Shown here piece by piece: positions 10,897 to 19,074 of a stretch of DNA of 64,000 nucleotides; the first letter of the stretch is position 1, and each line of letters starts with the position of its first letter. The stretch covers positions 1-64,000 of the forward strand of contig JAOPYK010000002.1 of NCBI GenBank assembly GCA_025964695.1, read 5' to 3'. Both the position numbers and the translations under genes were made by a program. Under the pieces are notes generated by a model, which did not search any database, had not been told where the DNA came from, and saw only the letters and a program-made list of their open reading frames with translations. The DNA comes from Streptosporangiaceae bacterium. GTDB lineage: Bacteria; Actinomycetota; Actinomycetes; Streptosporangiales; Streptosporangiaceae.

Positions 10897-12804
10897 TCAC
10901 GACCCAGGTACGGTCCATTGCTGGTTGGTGCCTGCCGTGCAGTCCCAGATCTGCAACCGGGTGCCATTGGCCGAACTGACCCCGGTGGCGTCCAGGCATC
11001 GGCCCGAGGCGGGGTTGACCAGTGATTGGGAGGCGCCCTTCACCCATTGCTGTGCGCCCGTGCCGTTGCAGTCGTAGAGCTGCACCTGGGTGCCGTTGGC
11101 GGTACCGGCGGCGTTCAGGTCCATGCACTTGCCCAGGGCCCGGAGAGTGCCGTCGGTGCCCACCGTCCACTGCTGGGCGGCGGAGCCGTTGCAGTCGTAC
11201 AGCTGAACCGCGGTGCCGTTGGCCGAACTGGCTCCGGCCACGTCCGCGCACTTCCCGCCGATGCCGGTGATCGGGCCGGTAGTTCCGCCGCCGCCGCTCG
11301 GAGTGCCGCTCCAGGTGAAGGTGGCGGTGGTGTGGGCCGGGAGCGTGTAGACGAACGCCTGGGCGCCCCAGTTGACCTTGACGGACTGCGTGGCGCCGCT
11401 GTCGTTGTAGGCGATCAGCGCCTTGGAGCCGTCCGGGTTGCGCCAGGCCACGTTCGGCACCGCCGTGTTGGCGGTCGAGGCGATTCGGTAGGCGCCGGGC
11501 CGGACGAACTTGGTCAGGTGGCCCATGTCGTAGTACTCGATGGTGTAGTCGACCTGGCCGGTGCGGCCGTCGCCGTTGTGCACGGTGATCAGCCCGGTGC
11601 AGGTGGAGCAGCCGCCGTTGTGCGGTCCGTGGTTCTGGTCGACGGCCAGGGACCACTTGACGACGCTCTTACCCCAGTTACGGGTGTAGTCGATGATGTT
11701 GCGCATGTCCTCCTGCTGCTGGTCACCGATCCAGGTGCCGCCCGAGTGCTCGGTGTCGTAGGCGTCGACGGAGGGGTACTGGTTGTGCACCGTCGCTTGC
11801 TGGCTCACGTTGCCGCCGTAGCCGTGCCAGGCGATACCGCCGAACAGCGAATCCCCGCGGATGGCGGAGTCGTCGACGACGGGTGCGCCGTAGCCGCCGT
11901 ACGCGTCCCAGTTCCAGTCCAGGGCGAGGACCTTGGTGGACAGGCCGGCCGCGTGGAAGGCCGGTAGCAGATTGGTCTTGGTGAAGTAGTTCAGCCCGGA
12001 GCCGTTCCAGCTCATCGATGGGTAACCCGAGCAGCAGGTGGGCTCGTTCTGCGCGGAGACATAGTCGATGGGCACGCCCTGAGCCTGGTACGCCTGGACG
12101 TACTTGACGAAGTACTGCGCGTAGGCCGCGTAGTACTGGGACTGCAGCCAGCCGGGGTTGTTGAAGTCGCCGTTGTCCTTCATCCAGGCCGGGGCGCTCC
12201 ACGGTGTGGCCATCACCTTGAGACCCGGGTTGAGCTGCTGCGCCTGTTTGGTCAGCGGCAGGACGTCGGCGAGGTCGTGGGAGATGGAGAAGCGGCTGAG
12301 GCTCGGGTCGGTCTGCCCGGCGGGCATGTCGTCGTAGGAGTAGCTGAAGCGAGCCAAATCCGAGGCGCCCATCGGATTACGCAGAAAGCTCAGGCCGATG
12401 CCGTTGGCGGGATCGAACAGCTTCTGCATCACCTGAGTGCGGGTGGCAGAGGTCAGGGCTCCGCTGCTTTGCATCAGCCAGGCGGCGGTGTCGGTGAATG
12501 ATGCACCCGCACCGGTGAATTGCTGGTAGCGGGTGTTCTCGTCGACAGTGATCGTCTGGTTCGCGCTGCCGCCGGCGCCGAATGAGATCGGAGTCTGCTG
12601 CTGGAGACCGCGGGTGACATTGCGGCCGCCGGAGTCATTGGTGCTCGTCAGCCAGACGTTGACCGTCTCTCCAGCGGCATGTGCCGCCGGCGTGCCGGTG
12701 AAGGCGGCGGTGAGGATGAGGAGGGCTGAGCTGGACGCGGCGAGGAGCGTACGCAGCCGGGGGCGTCCGGGACTTTGACATGGGGGTTCGGCGATCATGG
12801 TCAT
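10897..12804 (-). CDS. Secreted GH30 glucanase/glucosylceramidase family enzyme with ricin-type lectin module
   Basis: A 635-residue protein: signal peptide ending near AAHAAG, a GH30 (beta/alpha)8 barrel with its associated beta-domain, and a C-terminal ricin B/CBM13 module. The acid/base Glu sits in SAQNEP and the nucleophile Glu in DTEHSG. Bacterial GH30 enzymes of this shape include endo-beta-1,6-glucanases and glucosylceramidases. With GH16 and GH18 neighbours, beta-1,6-glucan of fungal walls is the likeliest substrate (inference). ATG at 12804; an ATG two codons later is also possible. A consensus promoter and palindrome lie about 90-150 bases upstream. Confidence 0.92.
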   Translation of the reverse strand: MTMIAEPPCQSPGRPRLRTLLAASSSALLILTAAFTGTPAAHAAGETVNVWLTSTNDSGGRNVTRGLQQQTPISFGAGGSANQTITVDENTRYQQFTGAGASFTDTAAWLMQSSGALTSATRTQVMQKLFDPANGIGLSFLRNPMGASDLARFSYSYDDMPAGQTDPSLSRFSISHDLADVLPLTKQAQQLNPGLKVMATPWSAPAWMKDNGDFNNPGWLQSQYYAAYAQYFVKYVQAYQAQGVPIDYVSAQNEPTCCSGYPSMSWNGSGLNYFTKTNLLPAFHAAGLSTKVLALDWNWDAYGGYGAPVVDDSAIRGDSLFGGIAWHGYGGNVSQQATVHNQYPSVDAYDTEHSGGTWIGDQQQEDMRNIIDYTRNWGKSVVKWSLAVDQNHGPHNGGCSTCTGLITVHNGDGRTGQVDYTIEYYDMGHLTKFVRPGAYRIASTANTAVPNVAWRNPDGSKALIAYNDSGATQSVKVNWGAQAFVYTLPAHTTATFTWSGTPSGGGGTTGPITGIGGKCADVAGASSANGTAVQLYDCNGSAAQQWTVGTDGTLRALGKCMDLNAAGTANGTQVQLYDCNGTGAQQWVKGASQSLVNPASGRCLDATGVSSANGTRLQIWDCTAGTNQQWTVPGS

Positions 12805-12891
12805 GGGGCTTCGGCCTTCCAGGGCGGGGGCGGAGGCACATGCCTGTCAAGGAATCAGCGGAGTGTTCTCGGTGGTGGTCACCTCCAGACA

Positions 12892-12920
12892 TAATTAATA
12901 GGAAACCTTCCTATTAGTTA
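12892..12920 (-). promoter_or_regulatory. Palindromic operator upstream of the GH30 gene
   Basis: Perfect 9-base arms TAATAGGAA (12896-12904) and TTCCTATTA (12908-12916) around ACC. Symmetry continues outward by TAA/TTA after one mismatch. The site is AT-rich in a 70% GC region and lies just downstream of the predicted transcription start, a typical repressor position. The regulator is probably of a sugar-responsive family (LacI or ROK), but none is encoded nearby. Confidence 0.7.
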
Positions 12921-12928
12921 TGTCACAG

Positions 12929-12957
12929 ACGTTAACCCCGGCGGCAGGTCGTGTCAA
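12929..12957 (-). promoter_or_regulatory. Consensus promoter for the GH30 gene
   Basis: Read on the minus strand: TTGACA at 12957-12952, a 17-base spacer, then TAACGT at 12934-12929. This is an excellent match to a housekeeping sigma promoter. The predicted start, near 12922, abuts the palindrome at 12892-12920. Confidence 0.7.
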
Positions 12958-13433
12958 TACCCCATTTTTCCGGCCTGCCGGCGCGAGGACACGTTGACTT
13001 CCTGACGGCGACAGAACTGGCAGGGTCGGTTATACCGGGCTACACGATGGAGACGAATTATGTGCGCCTTAAGAGACGCCTAAGAGGCGCTTATTCCTTA
13101 TTCGCCGCCGATACAGAGCCTATCCGCGGCCCCTCGGCGGAACCATTCATCCAGGTCCGGAAACGGGCCAGGCACGCCGCGCACGACGGCGTGCCACGCA
13201 GCCGGGCGCCTCCCCGACGGCACGGGCGAAGCCAACGGCGAACTCGCTCACGAACTCGCCCACGACGAAATCCGCGAGCCCAGCCGCGTCGGCGTCGGCG
13301 CACCGGGCGACGGCGCCCGGAAAGGTGGTGGCCGGCGGAATGCGGGTACCGCATCACCTTCGGCCTGTCGCCTTGACGGAACGGATCGCGTCGCCTCGGC
13401 CGTTACCCTGAACAGAGCCGTCAGTTCTATGGT
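12958..13433. other. Intergenic stretch, possible coding relic on the minus strand
   Basis: No intact gene. Near 13065-13090 there are short related repeats (AAGAGACGCC, AAGAGGCGC) that could form a weak hairpin. On the minus strand, about 13155-13350, one frame has strongly GC-ended codons and reads ADADAAGLADFVVGEFVSEF and onward. It lacks a start and is bounded by stops, so a decayed gene fragment is possible. I could not assign it to a family. Confidence 0.3.
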
Positions 13434-13450
13434 CGGAGGAGGTCATATCG

Positions 13451-14230
13451 GTGTACCCCCCGATCACTGACCCGACCATCCCGGAGCGGGACCGCCGGCT
13501 GCTGGTGAGGTTCCCGCGCGCACTGATCCCGGCGAGTTTCCCGCCGCCTCCGGTCCGCTCACTGGCCGACCGGCTGCACGAGATGGCCGCGGGGCCGTTC
13601 GCCGAGGTCTTCCTGTCCCTCGCCCGCACCGCTGCCCGATTCGAGGGAGCCGACGTCAAGGCCGCGCGGGCGGCCCGTTACTACCACCGCCGCTACGTGC
13701 TGCCGAGCGACCTGGACCAGGAGGGCCGGCAGCTGGTGGTCCGGGCCAGGGCCGCCGTCCGAGCCGTCCTGGACTCCGAGCTCAACAGGTACGGCATGCT
13801 CGACACCATCGCCAACCATGTCGTGTTCCCGCAGCAGATCTGGGAGATCGCCTGGATGGCCCACCAGCAGACCGTGCTCCGGGCGGAGCAGCGGTCGGTG
13901 TCCCGCTCGGAGATGACCCCGGCGCTGGCGGCGGTCGTCGGTCCCCAGCGTGAGGCCATCGAACGTTCCGCCGCGGGGATCGCCCGGCGGGTCGAGCTTC
14001 TGGAGCAGTACGCGCAGCGAGTACGCGCCGCCGATTCGGCGTTGGTGGCGCAACGCATGATGGCGCACAACGACAAGTACCGTGACCTGCTCGCGCAGAC
14101 CCATGACCGGCAGGGCATCCAAGGGCTCGCCGACGAGGCGGGCAGGATGGAGACCCAGCTGCAGAACAGCGTGCTCGCCGCCGTCGAGGCCGGCCAGGCA
14201 CTCGTGCTGCCCCGCGACCCGCTGTTCTGA
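13451..14230 (+). CDS. Conserved-looking unknown helical protein
   Basis: A 259-residue protein I do not recognise. GTG start with a strong GGAGGAGG about 9 bases upstream. No signal peptide or membrane segment is apparent. The N-terminus is Pro-rich (YPPITDPTIPERD, SFPPPPVR) and the rest is rich in Ala, Arg, Glu and Gln with long predicted helices (about residues 150-240), which may form a coiled coil. Codon usage matches neighbouring real genes. It converges on the sigma-factor gene downstream. Confidence 0.7.
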   Translation: MYPPITDPTIPERDRRLLVRFPRALIPASFPPPPVRSLADRLHEMAAGPFAEVFLSLARTAARFEGADVKAARAARYYHRRYVLPSDLDQEGRQLVVRARAAVRAVLDSELNRYGMLDTIANHVVFPQQIWEIAWMAHQQTVLRAEQRSVSRSEMTPALAAVVGPQREAIERSAAGIARRVELLEQYAQRVRAADSALVAQRMMAHNDKYRDLLAQTHDRQGIQGLADEAGRMETQLQNSVLAAVEAGQALVLPRDPLF

Positions 14231-14257
14231 CCGAACCCACGGAGCGCTGGGCCGCCG

Positions 14258-15769
14258 TCAGCAATTCCAGCTCACGGAGGCGGTTCCGTTGGGAGAGAAC
14301 GATACCGAGCCGCTGCCCTGCCCGAGGCACCAGCCCTGACGGCTGACGGTGACCCCCGTGGACTGCCCGGCCGCGAGGTTGCCCCCACCCGACGCGTTGA
14401 GCGCGCCGGAACTGCCTGTCACGCTCCATTTCACCGGCCCGCCGCTCGCGGTCACCGTGATCGTGCAGCTCTTGTTCCCGGACCGCATGTGACAGCCCGA
14501 GACGGCCAACGTGCCCGGGGTCTCCGGCTTGGGCACCTCCGGCTTCGTCGTCTGAGGCTGGGCCGTGGTCAGCGTCGGGGTCGGCCTCGGGGAGTGCGGG
14601 GTCGGTGTGGGCGTCGGCGTCGGGGTGGGTGTGGCCGATGACCGGCCCTTGGTCGGTGACAGGGTGCCGACCCCTCCAGGGTTCCGGGAGGACGAGCTGT
14701 GCGGGTTGGCCTTACCCGGTGCCACCAGCGTCTGGTCGCCGGAGTTCGGCGACGCTCCGCTCTGCAGGACCACGACGGCGGTGCCGGTGGCGAGGAGGCC
14801 GCAGGCGGCCGCGGCGAGTCCCGGCCACATGCGGGGCCCGGTCCGAGGAGCACGCTCTACACCGGCCTTCTGTGCTGCACCGGCCTTCTGCGAACCGGCT
14901 TTGTGTCCTGGGTGAGCCGGCCATCCCGAGGCGTCGAAGGGCTCGGCGCGGCGGGCGATGGCCGACCGCCTCCCCCGGCGTTCCGGCGCGTTCGTGGTCG
15001 TATGGATCTCCGTCCAGAGCTCGGCCGGCATCTGCGCGGCCGGGAGCAGCTGGAGCAGGCGTCTGGCGGGCACCTTGCGCAGGTGGCGCTCGCCGCACAT
15101 CGGGCAGGCGTCGATGTGCCGGATGAGCCGCTTGTACGTGTCGGCGGTCGGCGGCCATGAGTCGATCAGGGCGTTGACACTCGGACAGTCCTCCCGTCCC
15201 GTGCGGGCGATGAGCGCGGCGGTGAAGGCGATCTCGAGGTCGCCGCAGGCCTGTTCGGCCAGTTGGTGGGCCTGAGTCACCGAAACCCCGACAACCCGGG
15301 CCAGCTGCCAGGTGTCGAGTTCATGTCGGGCGATGAGGATGACCGCTTCACGCTGACGGCCGACGACCGTCCCGAGGGCGCTGAAGACGAGTTCCCGGAA
15401 CTCCGCGCGCCGGGCCCGTTCCCCGGGTTCCAGCCCGAGATCATCGTCGGCCACGGCGGCCTCATGGCGCTCGGTGCCCACCTGCCGGTCCTCGAGGCGG
15501 CGCAGGCACTCCCTGCGGGCGATGGCGTAGAGCCACCCGCGCAGCTGCTCGGGCTCGTGCAACTTGGCGATGTGCTGTTGAGCCGCGATCAAGGAATCGT
15601 GCACAGCGTGGGCGGCGTCGACCTGATCTTGGAGAAAGGTATGGCAGTAGTCGTACAGCCGCGCCCCGTAGCTCCCATAGATCTGGGTCAGCGCCTTCGC
15701 GCCGGCCCCATGCAGGGAAGCCGCCAGTCGACGATCATCGACGTCTTCAATGCCCGGCCAACCGGCCAC
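14258..15769 (-). CDS. ECF-type sigma factor fused to anti-sigma zinc motif, membrane anchor and outer domain
   Basis: A 503-residue multidomain protein. Residues about 13-90 look like sigma region 2 and about 110-170 like region 4, with a long intervening linker. At 218-225 there is an HxxxCxxC motif (HIDACPMC), the zinc core of ZAS anti-sigma factors. A single hydrophobic segment follows at about 315-336, then a Ser/Thr-Pro stalk with TP repeats (379-392), then a C-terminal domain with four Cys (426, 435, 481, 503) expected outside the cell. GTG 15769 was chosen because GGGAGGA precedes it by 5 bases; a GTG 15 codons earlier lacks such a site. The architecture suggests a membrane-tethered sigma factor controlled by its own extracellular sensor. 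Confidence 0.8.
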   Translation of the reverse strand: MAGWPGIEDVDDRRLAASLHGAGAKALTQIYGSYGARLYDYCHTFLQDQVDAAHAVHDSLIAAQQHIAKLHEPEQLRGWLYAIARRECLRRLEDRQVGTERHEAAVADDDLGLEPGERARRAEFRELVFSALGTVVGRQREAVILIARHELDTWQLARVVGVSVTQAHQLAEQACGDLEIAFTAALIARTGREDCPSVNALIDSWPPTADTYKRLIRHIDACPMCGERHLRKVPARRLLQLLPAAQMPAELWTEIHTTTNAPERRGRRSAIARRAEPFDASGWPAHPGHKAGSQKAGAAQKAGVERAPRTGPRMWPGLAAAACGLLATGTAVVVLQSGASPNSGDQTLVAPGKANPHSSSSRNPGGVGTLSPTKGRSSATPTPTPTPTPTPHSPRPTPTLTTAQPQTTKPEVPKPETPGTLAVSGCHMRSGNKSCTITVTASGGPVKWSVTGSSGALNASGGGNLAAGQSTGVTVSRQGWCLGQGSGSVSFSPNGTASVSWNC

Positions 15770-16177
15770 CAGTTCCTCCCGCTCACAAGATCGCGGCCGT
15801 TGCCGATCGCGCACGCTCGGTAATCGTGGTCGAATCCACTAGGTACAAGCGCCAACACAGTCAGAAACGTCACGGGATGCCCGGAGAAGCGGAGTTTTGT
15901 GTGGATATGGGGGCTGACGGGCCATTGCCTACGCCGCTCCGGCCCTCCGCGGCGGTAGGGCTGGTAGCGGACGTAGACCGCCTGTAGGTAGCCGCGTAAC
16001 TGTGCGACCGCGTTGACGGTACGGAAATCCGATCCGTACCAGTGCAGCGTGATGAAGTCGACCCGATAGTGGCGGGCGGCGGCTCGGCAGGTCCGTCCGC
16101 TGGAGTTCGCCGCCCTCCTCGGGCGACCAGGGCGACCCCGGCGCAGAGCGTCCGACAACACTTTTTCGGGACTTCAT
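15770..16177. other. Intergenic stretch upstream of the sigma-fusion gene
   Basis: About 400 bases holding the glycosidase relic at 15950-16095 and presumably the promoter of the sigma-fusion gene. I found no convincing hexamers. The T-rich run CACTTTTTCGGG near 16159 lies just past the lipoprotein stop on its downstream side. Confidence 0.4.
15950..16095 (-). pseudogene. Relic of an Asl1/GH128-like glycosidase domain
   Basis: About 45 residues in one minus-strand frame (AARHYRVDFITLHWYG, then NAVAQLRGYLQAVYVRYQ) closely resemble the central barrel of Asl1-like/GH128 beta-1,3-glucanases. In that family LHWYG is a conserved strand. Both flanks lose the similarity, and no catalytic-Glu segment (WLTEF-type) follows. 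It is a short decayed remnant with no start codon. Confidence 0.6.
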
Positions 16178-16903
16178 TCAGCTTGCCGATCGGACCTTCT
16201 TCGCGAGGGTCTCGGCCATCTTCACCGCCGCCGCACCCTTGTCCTGGTGGCTGGAGCTGTACAGGGTGGTGATGACGGCGTTGCCGACCCTGACGCCGAC
16301 CAGCGTCAGGCCGCCTTGCCAGAGCGAGGAGGTCGCGACCGCCTTGACGCCCTCGTCGCCGGCTCCGCGCAGCGCCGATCTCACCAGCTTCACCTTGGCC
16401 GTCATGCCGTTCGTCTTGTCGGTGAAGGCGGCACAGTGGGCGAAGGCCTTCCGCAGGCCCGACATCGTCTTCTGGGCGTCATCACCGTGGTAGGTGTCGA
16501 TTTCCTGGGCGAACTGATTGGTGTGGCTCGAGTCCCCGTAGTCGTTCTGCGCGAAGGTCGCGGCGTCGATGCCCGCGGCCTGGCTCCATGACGTCTGCAG
16601 GAGCATGTCGCAGACCTTGCCCGGCGGCACGGGACTGCTGGACCGGGGCGAGACGCTGTCGCCGGTGTTGCGCGCCCCGTCGGCGTTCAGCCGAAACCCC
16701 TTCGGCATGGCGCTCGCGGGCAGCAGCAGGGAGTTCAGCTTGGTGCCCATCAGCATCTTGGCCCCGGTGGCGGTGGATGCGGCCCCGGAACCGGCCGAGC
16801 CGGACGTGGAGCCTCCCTGGCAGCCGCCGGCAGTAAGGACGATCAGGCCCGCCATGCCGAGGGCGGCGCCCATCCGCAGGCGGTTGTCGGCAGAAGCGTT
16901 CAT
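16178..16903 (-). CDS. Putative lipoprotein, sensor-domain-like
   Basis: A 241-residue exported protein. The N-terminus has a hydrophobic segment (AALGMAGLIVLTAGGC) with a near-lipobox ending AGGC, then a Gly/Ser/Thr linker and a soluble domain with three further Cys. The soluble part resembles the small periplasmic sensor domains seen alone or fused to actinobacterial kinases (PknH-like), but the match is weak. ATG 16903 follows GGAG. It lies downstream of no obvious operon partner; its divergent neighbour is the methylase fusion. Confidence 0.65.
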   Translation of the reverse strand: MNASADNRLRMGAALGMAGLIVLTAGGCQGGSTSGSAGSGAASTATGAKMLMGTKLNSLLLPASAMPKGFRLNADGARNTGDSVSPRSSSPVPPGKVCDMLLQTSWSQAAGIDAATFAQNDYGDSSHTNQFAQEIDTYHGDDAQKTMSGLRKAFAHCAAFTDKTNGMTAKVKLVRSALRGAGDEGVKAVATSSLWQGGLTLVGVRVGNAVITTLYSSSHQDKGAAAVKMAETLAKKVRSAS

Positions 16904-17120
16904 CTCAGGATCTCCAGAAGGTCGGCTGCTGTGCGCTACGCCCACGAGGGGGCGTCCATGTTTCGATGCTCGCCAAGCAAAGCACATGTGAATTCAATAA
17001 ACAACTACCAGCGCTGTGTTCGACCGTACGGCTTCGTGGCTGTAACCTTCCCGTCATCGGCCGGGACGCCGGGTCTCGAGTGTGAGGCCCGGATGGACCT
17101 CGGGCCGGGAAGGATGGACC

Positions 17121-19016
17121 GTGCAGGACCAGGCGACTGTGAGCGCGGCGGACATCGCCCGGCTGGCCGGGGTCGGCCGCGCGGCGGTGAGCAACTGGCG
17201 TCGCCGGCATCCCGACTTTCCCCAGCCGGTGGGCGGCACCCCCATCAGCCCGGTGTTCGCCCTCGCGGAGATTGAAGCATGGCTTCGTGACCAGGGAAAG
17301 CTTCAGGAACTGCCCCAGGAGGAACGGGCCTGGCAGAAGCTCCGGGCCGAAGCGGGCGACGACCTCCGGTTGGCCGAGGTCCTCGGGGACGCGGGAGATC
17401 TGCTGCTGGAACGCCGGGCCGCCCGAGCGGTCCAGGTCCGCGGTCCGGCGGCGCCGGGACGGCCGGAGGCGGCCGAGGCGGTCATCGGGCTGGCCGCCGA
17501 GCGAGGGGCGGCCCAGGCCTTCGAGTTCCTGCTCGGCCGCTACAAGGAGACCCAGGGCCGCCGCGCCTCCACTACCCCGGCTGAGATCGCGAGCCTGATG
17601 GCGACGCTGGCGGGCGATGCCCCCACCATCCTCGATCCCGCCTGTGGCACCGGCGAACTGCTGCTCGCCGCCCTGGCGAACACCGCCGCCCCACGCCGGC
17701 TGTTCGGTCAGGACGCCGCCGGCGAGGTCACCCGGCTGGCCGCGATCCGGCTGGCCCTGCGGACCAGTGCGGCGACCGTCCAGGCGGGCGACTCGCTACG
17801 CCGCGATGCCTTCCCCGGTGTGCTGGCCGACGCCGTGGTGTGCGACCCGCCCTTCCACGAACGCGCTTGGGGTCACGAGGAGCTGACCGCGGATCCGCGC
17901 TGGGAGTACGGGCTGCCCCCGCGGTTGGAGCCGGAGCTCGCGTGGGTCCAGCATGCCCTGGCGCACCTGGCACCGGGGGGGCTGGCGGTGGTCCTGATGC
18001 CCGCTGTCGCGGCCGGTCGCAGGTCCGGCCGCCGGATCCGGGCCCAGCTGCTGCGCAGAAGCGCGCTACGTGCCGTCATAGCGCTTTCCGCGACCTACCA
18101 TCTCTGGTTGCTACGCCGTCCCGATGGCGGCACCCCGGCGACCGCCCTCATGATCGACAGCGCCGATCCGGAGACGATCGTCAACGCCTGGCAGGCGTAC
18201 GCGAGCGACCCCGATCATGACGAGCCGGGAGTCAGCCGGGCCGTACCCGTCATCGACCTCCTCGATGAGGAGGTGGATCTGACCCCCGCTCGTCATCTGC
18301 CCGCCACCAGGTCCGAACGGACGGCCGAGCGGTTCGCGGAGACCCACGACCGGCTGGCGGCCTCGCTCGGAAGGCTCGGCAACCTCGTTCCGGCCGTCTG
18401 GCCGACCACGGATCGGATCGAGTCGAAGACCGTTCTGGTCGCCGAACTCGACCGGATCGGGTACCTCACGGTCCACCAGGCTCCGCTGCGCAGGGAGACA
18501 GATGACGGCGGCGGGGAGCCGCTGCTCACCACCGAGGACGTCATCGAGGGCCGTCCCGCCTCGGGCCGGGTGCTGCCGGACGAGTCCCGATGGATCACCA
18601 CGCGGGCCGGTGACATCGTCGTCGCCGTGGCAGCCCGGCGCTTCGCGGCCCGGGTCATGGAGGCGGGTGGTGCTCTGCTCGGGCCTCAGCTCTCCCTGAT
18701 CCGCGTCGACCCCGAGCGGCTCGATCCGTACTTCGTGGCGGGCGTGCTGCGCAGTTCCGCCAACGTACGGTCGTCGACCGTTCAGTCGACCGCGGGTACC
18801 GGCCGGGCGGACATCCGGCGCGCACAGGTGCCCCGGTTGCCGCTGGAGGAGCAGCGCCGCTACGGAGACGCGTTCCGGCACATGGCGGAGTTCGAGTCGG
18901 CGATACGGTCGACCGCGGTCACGGGTGCGGAGATGGCTCAGCTCCTGTCCGATGGGGTGGCCGAGGGGACGCTTGCACCGGCGCCCGGGGGAAACCCGTC
19001 TCCCACCGGCCGGTGA
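17121..19016 (+). CDS. HTH + N6-adenine DNA methylase + specificity-like domain fusion
   Basis: A 631-residue protein in three parts. Residues 5-55 form a helix-turn-helix of the AlpA/MerR excisionase kind (ADIARLAGVGRAAVSNWRRR). The middle is a type I (HsdM-like) methyltransferase with SAM motif DPACGTGE at 172-179 and catalytic motif DPPF at 242-245, where NPPF is usual in this family. The C-terminal 200 residues look like one HsdS target-recognition half (GDIVVA, LSLIRVDPERLDPYFVAGVL, ADIRRAQVPRLPLEEQ). GTG 17121 has GGAAGGA 6 bases upstream. No restriction subunit is nearby, so it is an orphan methylase or regulator. A Ser/Thr kinase gene follows after 58 bases. Confidence 0.8.
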   Translation: MQDQATVSAADIARLAGVGRAAVSNWRRRHPDFPQPVGGTPISPVFALAEIEAWLRDQGKLQELPQEERAWQKLRAEAGDDLRLAEVLGDAGDLLLERRAARAVQVRGPAAPGRPEAAEAVIGLAAERGAAQAFEFLLGRYKETQGRRASTTPAEIASLMATLAGDAPTILDPACGTGELLLAALANTAAPRRLFGQDAAGEVTRLAAIRLALRTSAATVQAGDSLRRDAFPGVLADAVVCDPPFHERAWGHEELTADPRWEYGLPPRLEPELAWVQHALAHLAPGGLAVVLMPAVAAGRRSGRRIRAQLLRRSALRAVIALSATYHLWLLRRPDGGTPATALMIDSADPETIVNAWQAYASDPDHDEPGVSRAVPVIDLLDEEVDLTPARHLPATRSERTAERFAETHDRLAASLGRLGNLVPAVWPTTDRIESKTVLVAELDRIGYLTVHQAPLRRETDDGGGEPLLTTEDVIEGRPASGRVLPDESRWITTRAGDIVVAVAARRFAARVMEAGGALLGPQLSLIRVDPERLDPYFVAGVLRSSANVRSSTVQSTAGTGRADIRRAQVPRLPLEEQRRYGDAFRHMAEFESAIRSTAVTGAEMAQLLSDGVAEGTLAPAPGGNPSPTGR

Positions 19017-19074
19017 TGCGGCCGTAGGGTGTGGGCATCGGACCAGATGGTGTCGCTCGGCGAGGAGAGGGAAC

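Noticed and set aside
15800-15850. tRNA-like GGTCGAATCCA stretch
   Set aside because: Only a T-arm resemblance; no acceptor, D-arm or anticodon stem can be drawn around it.
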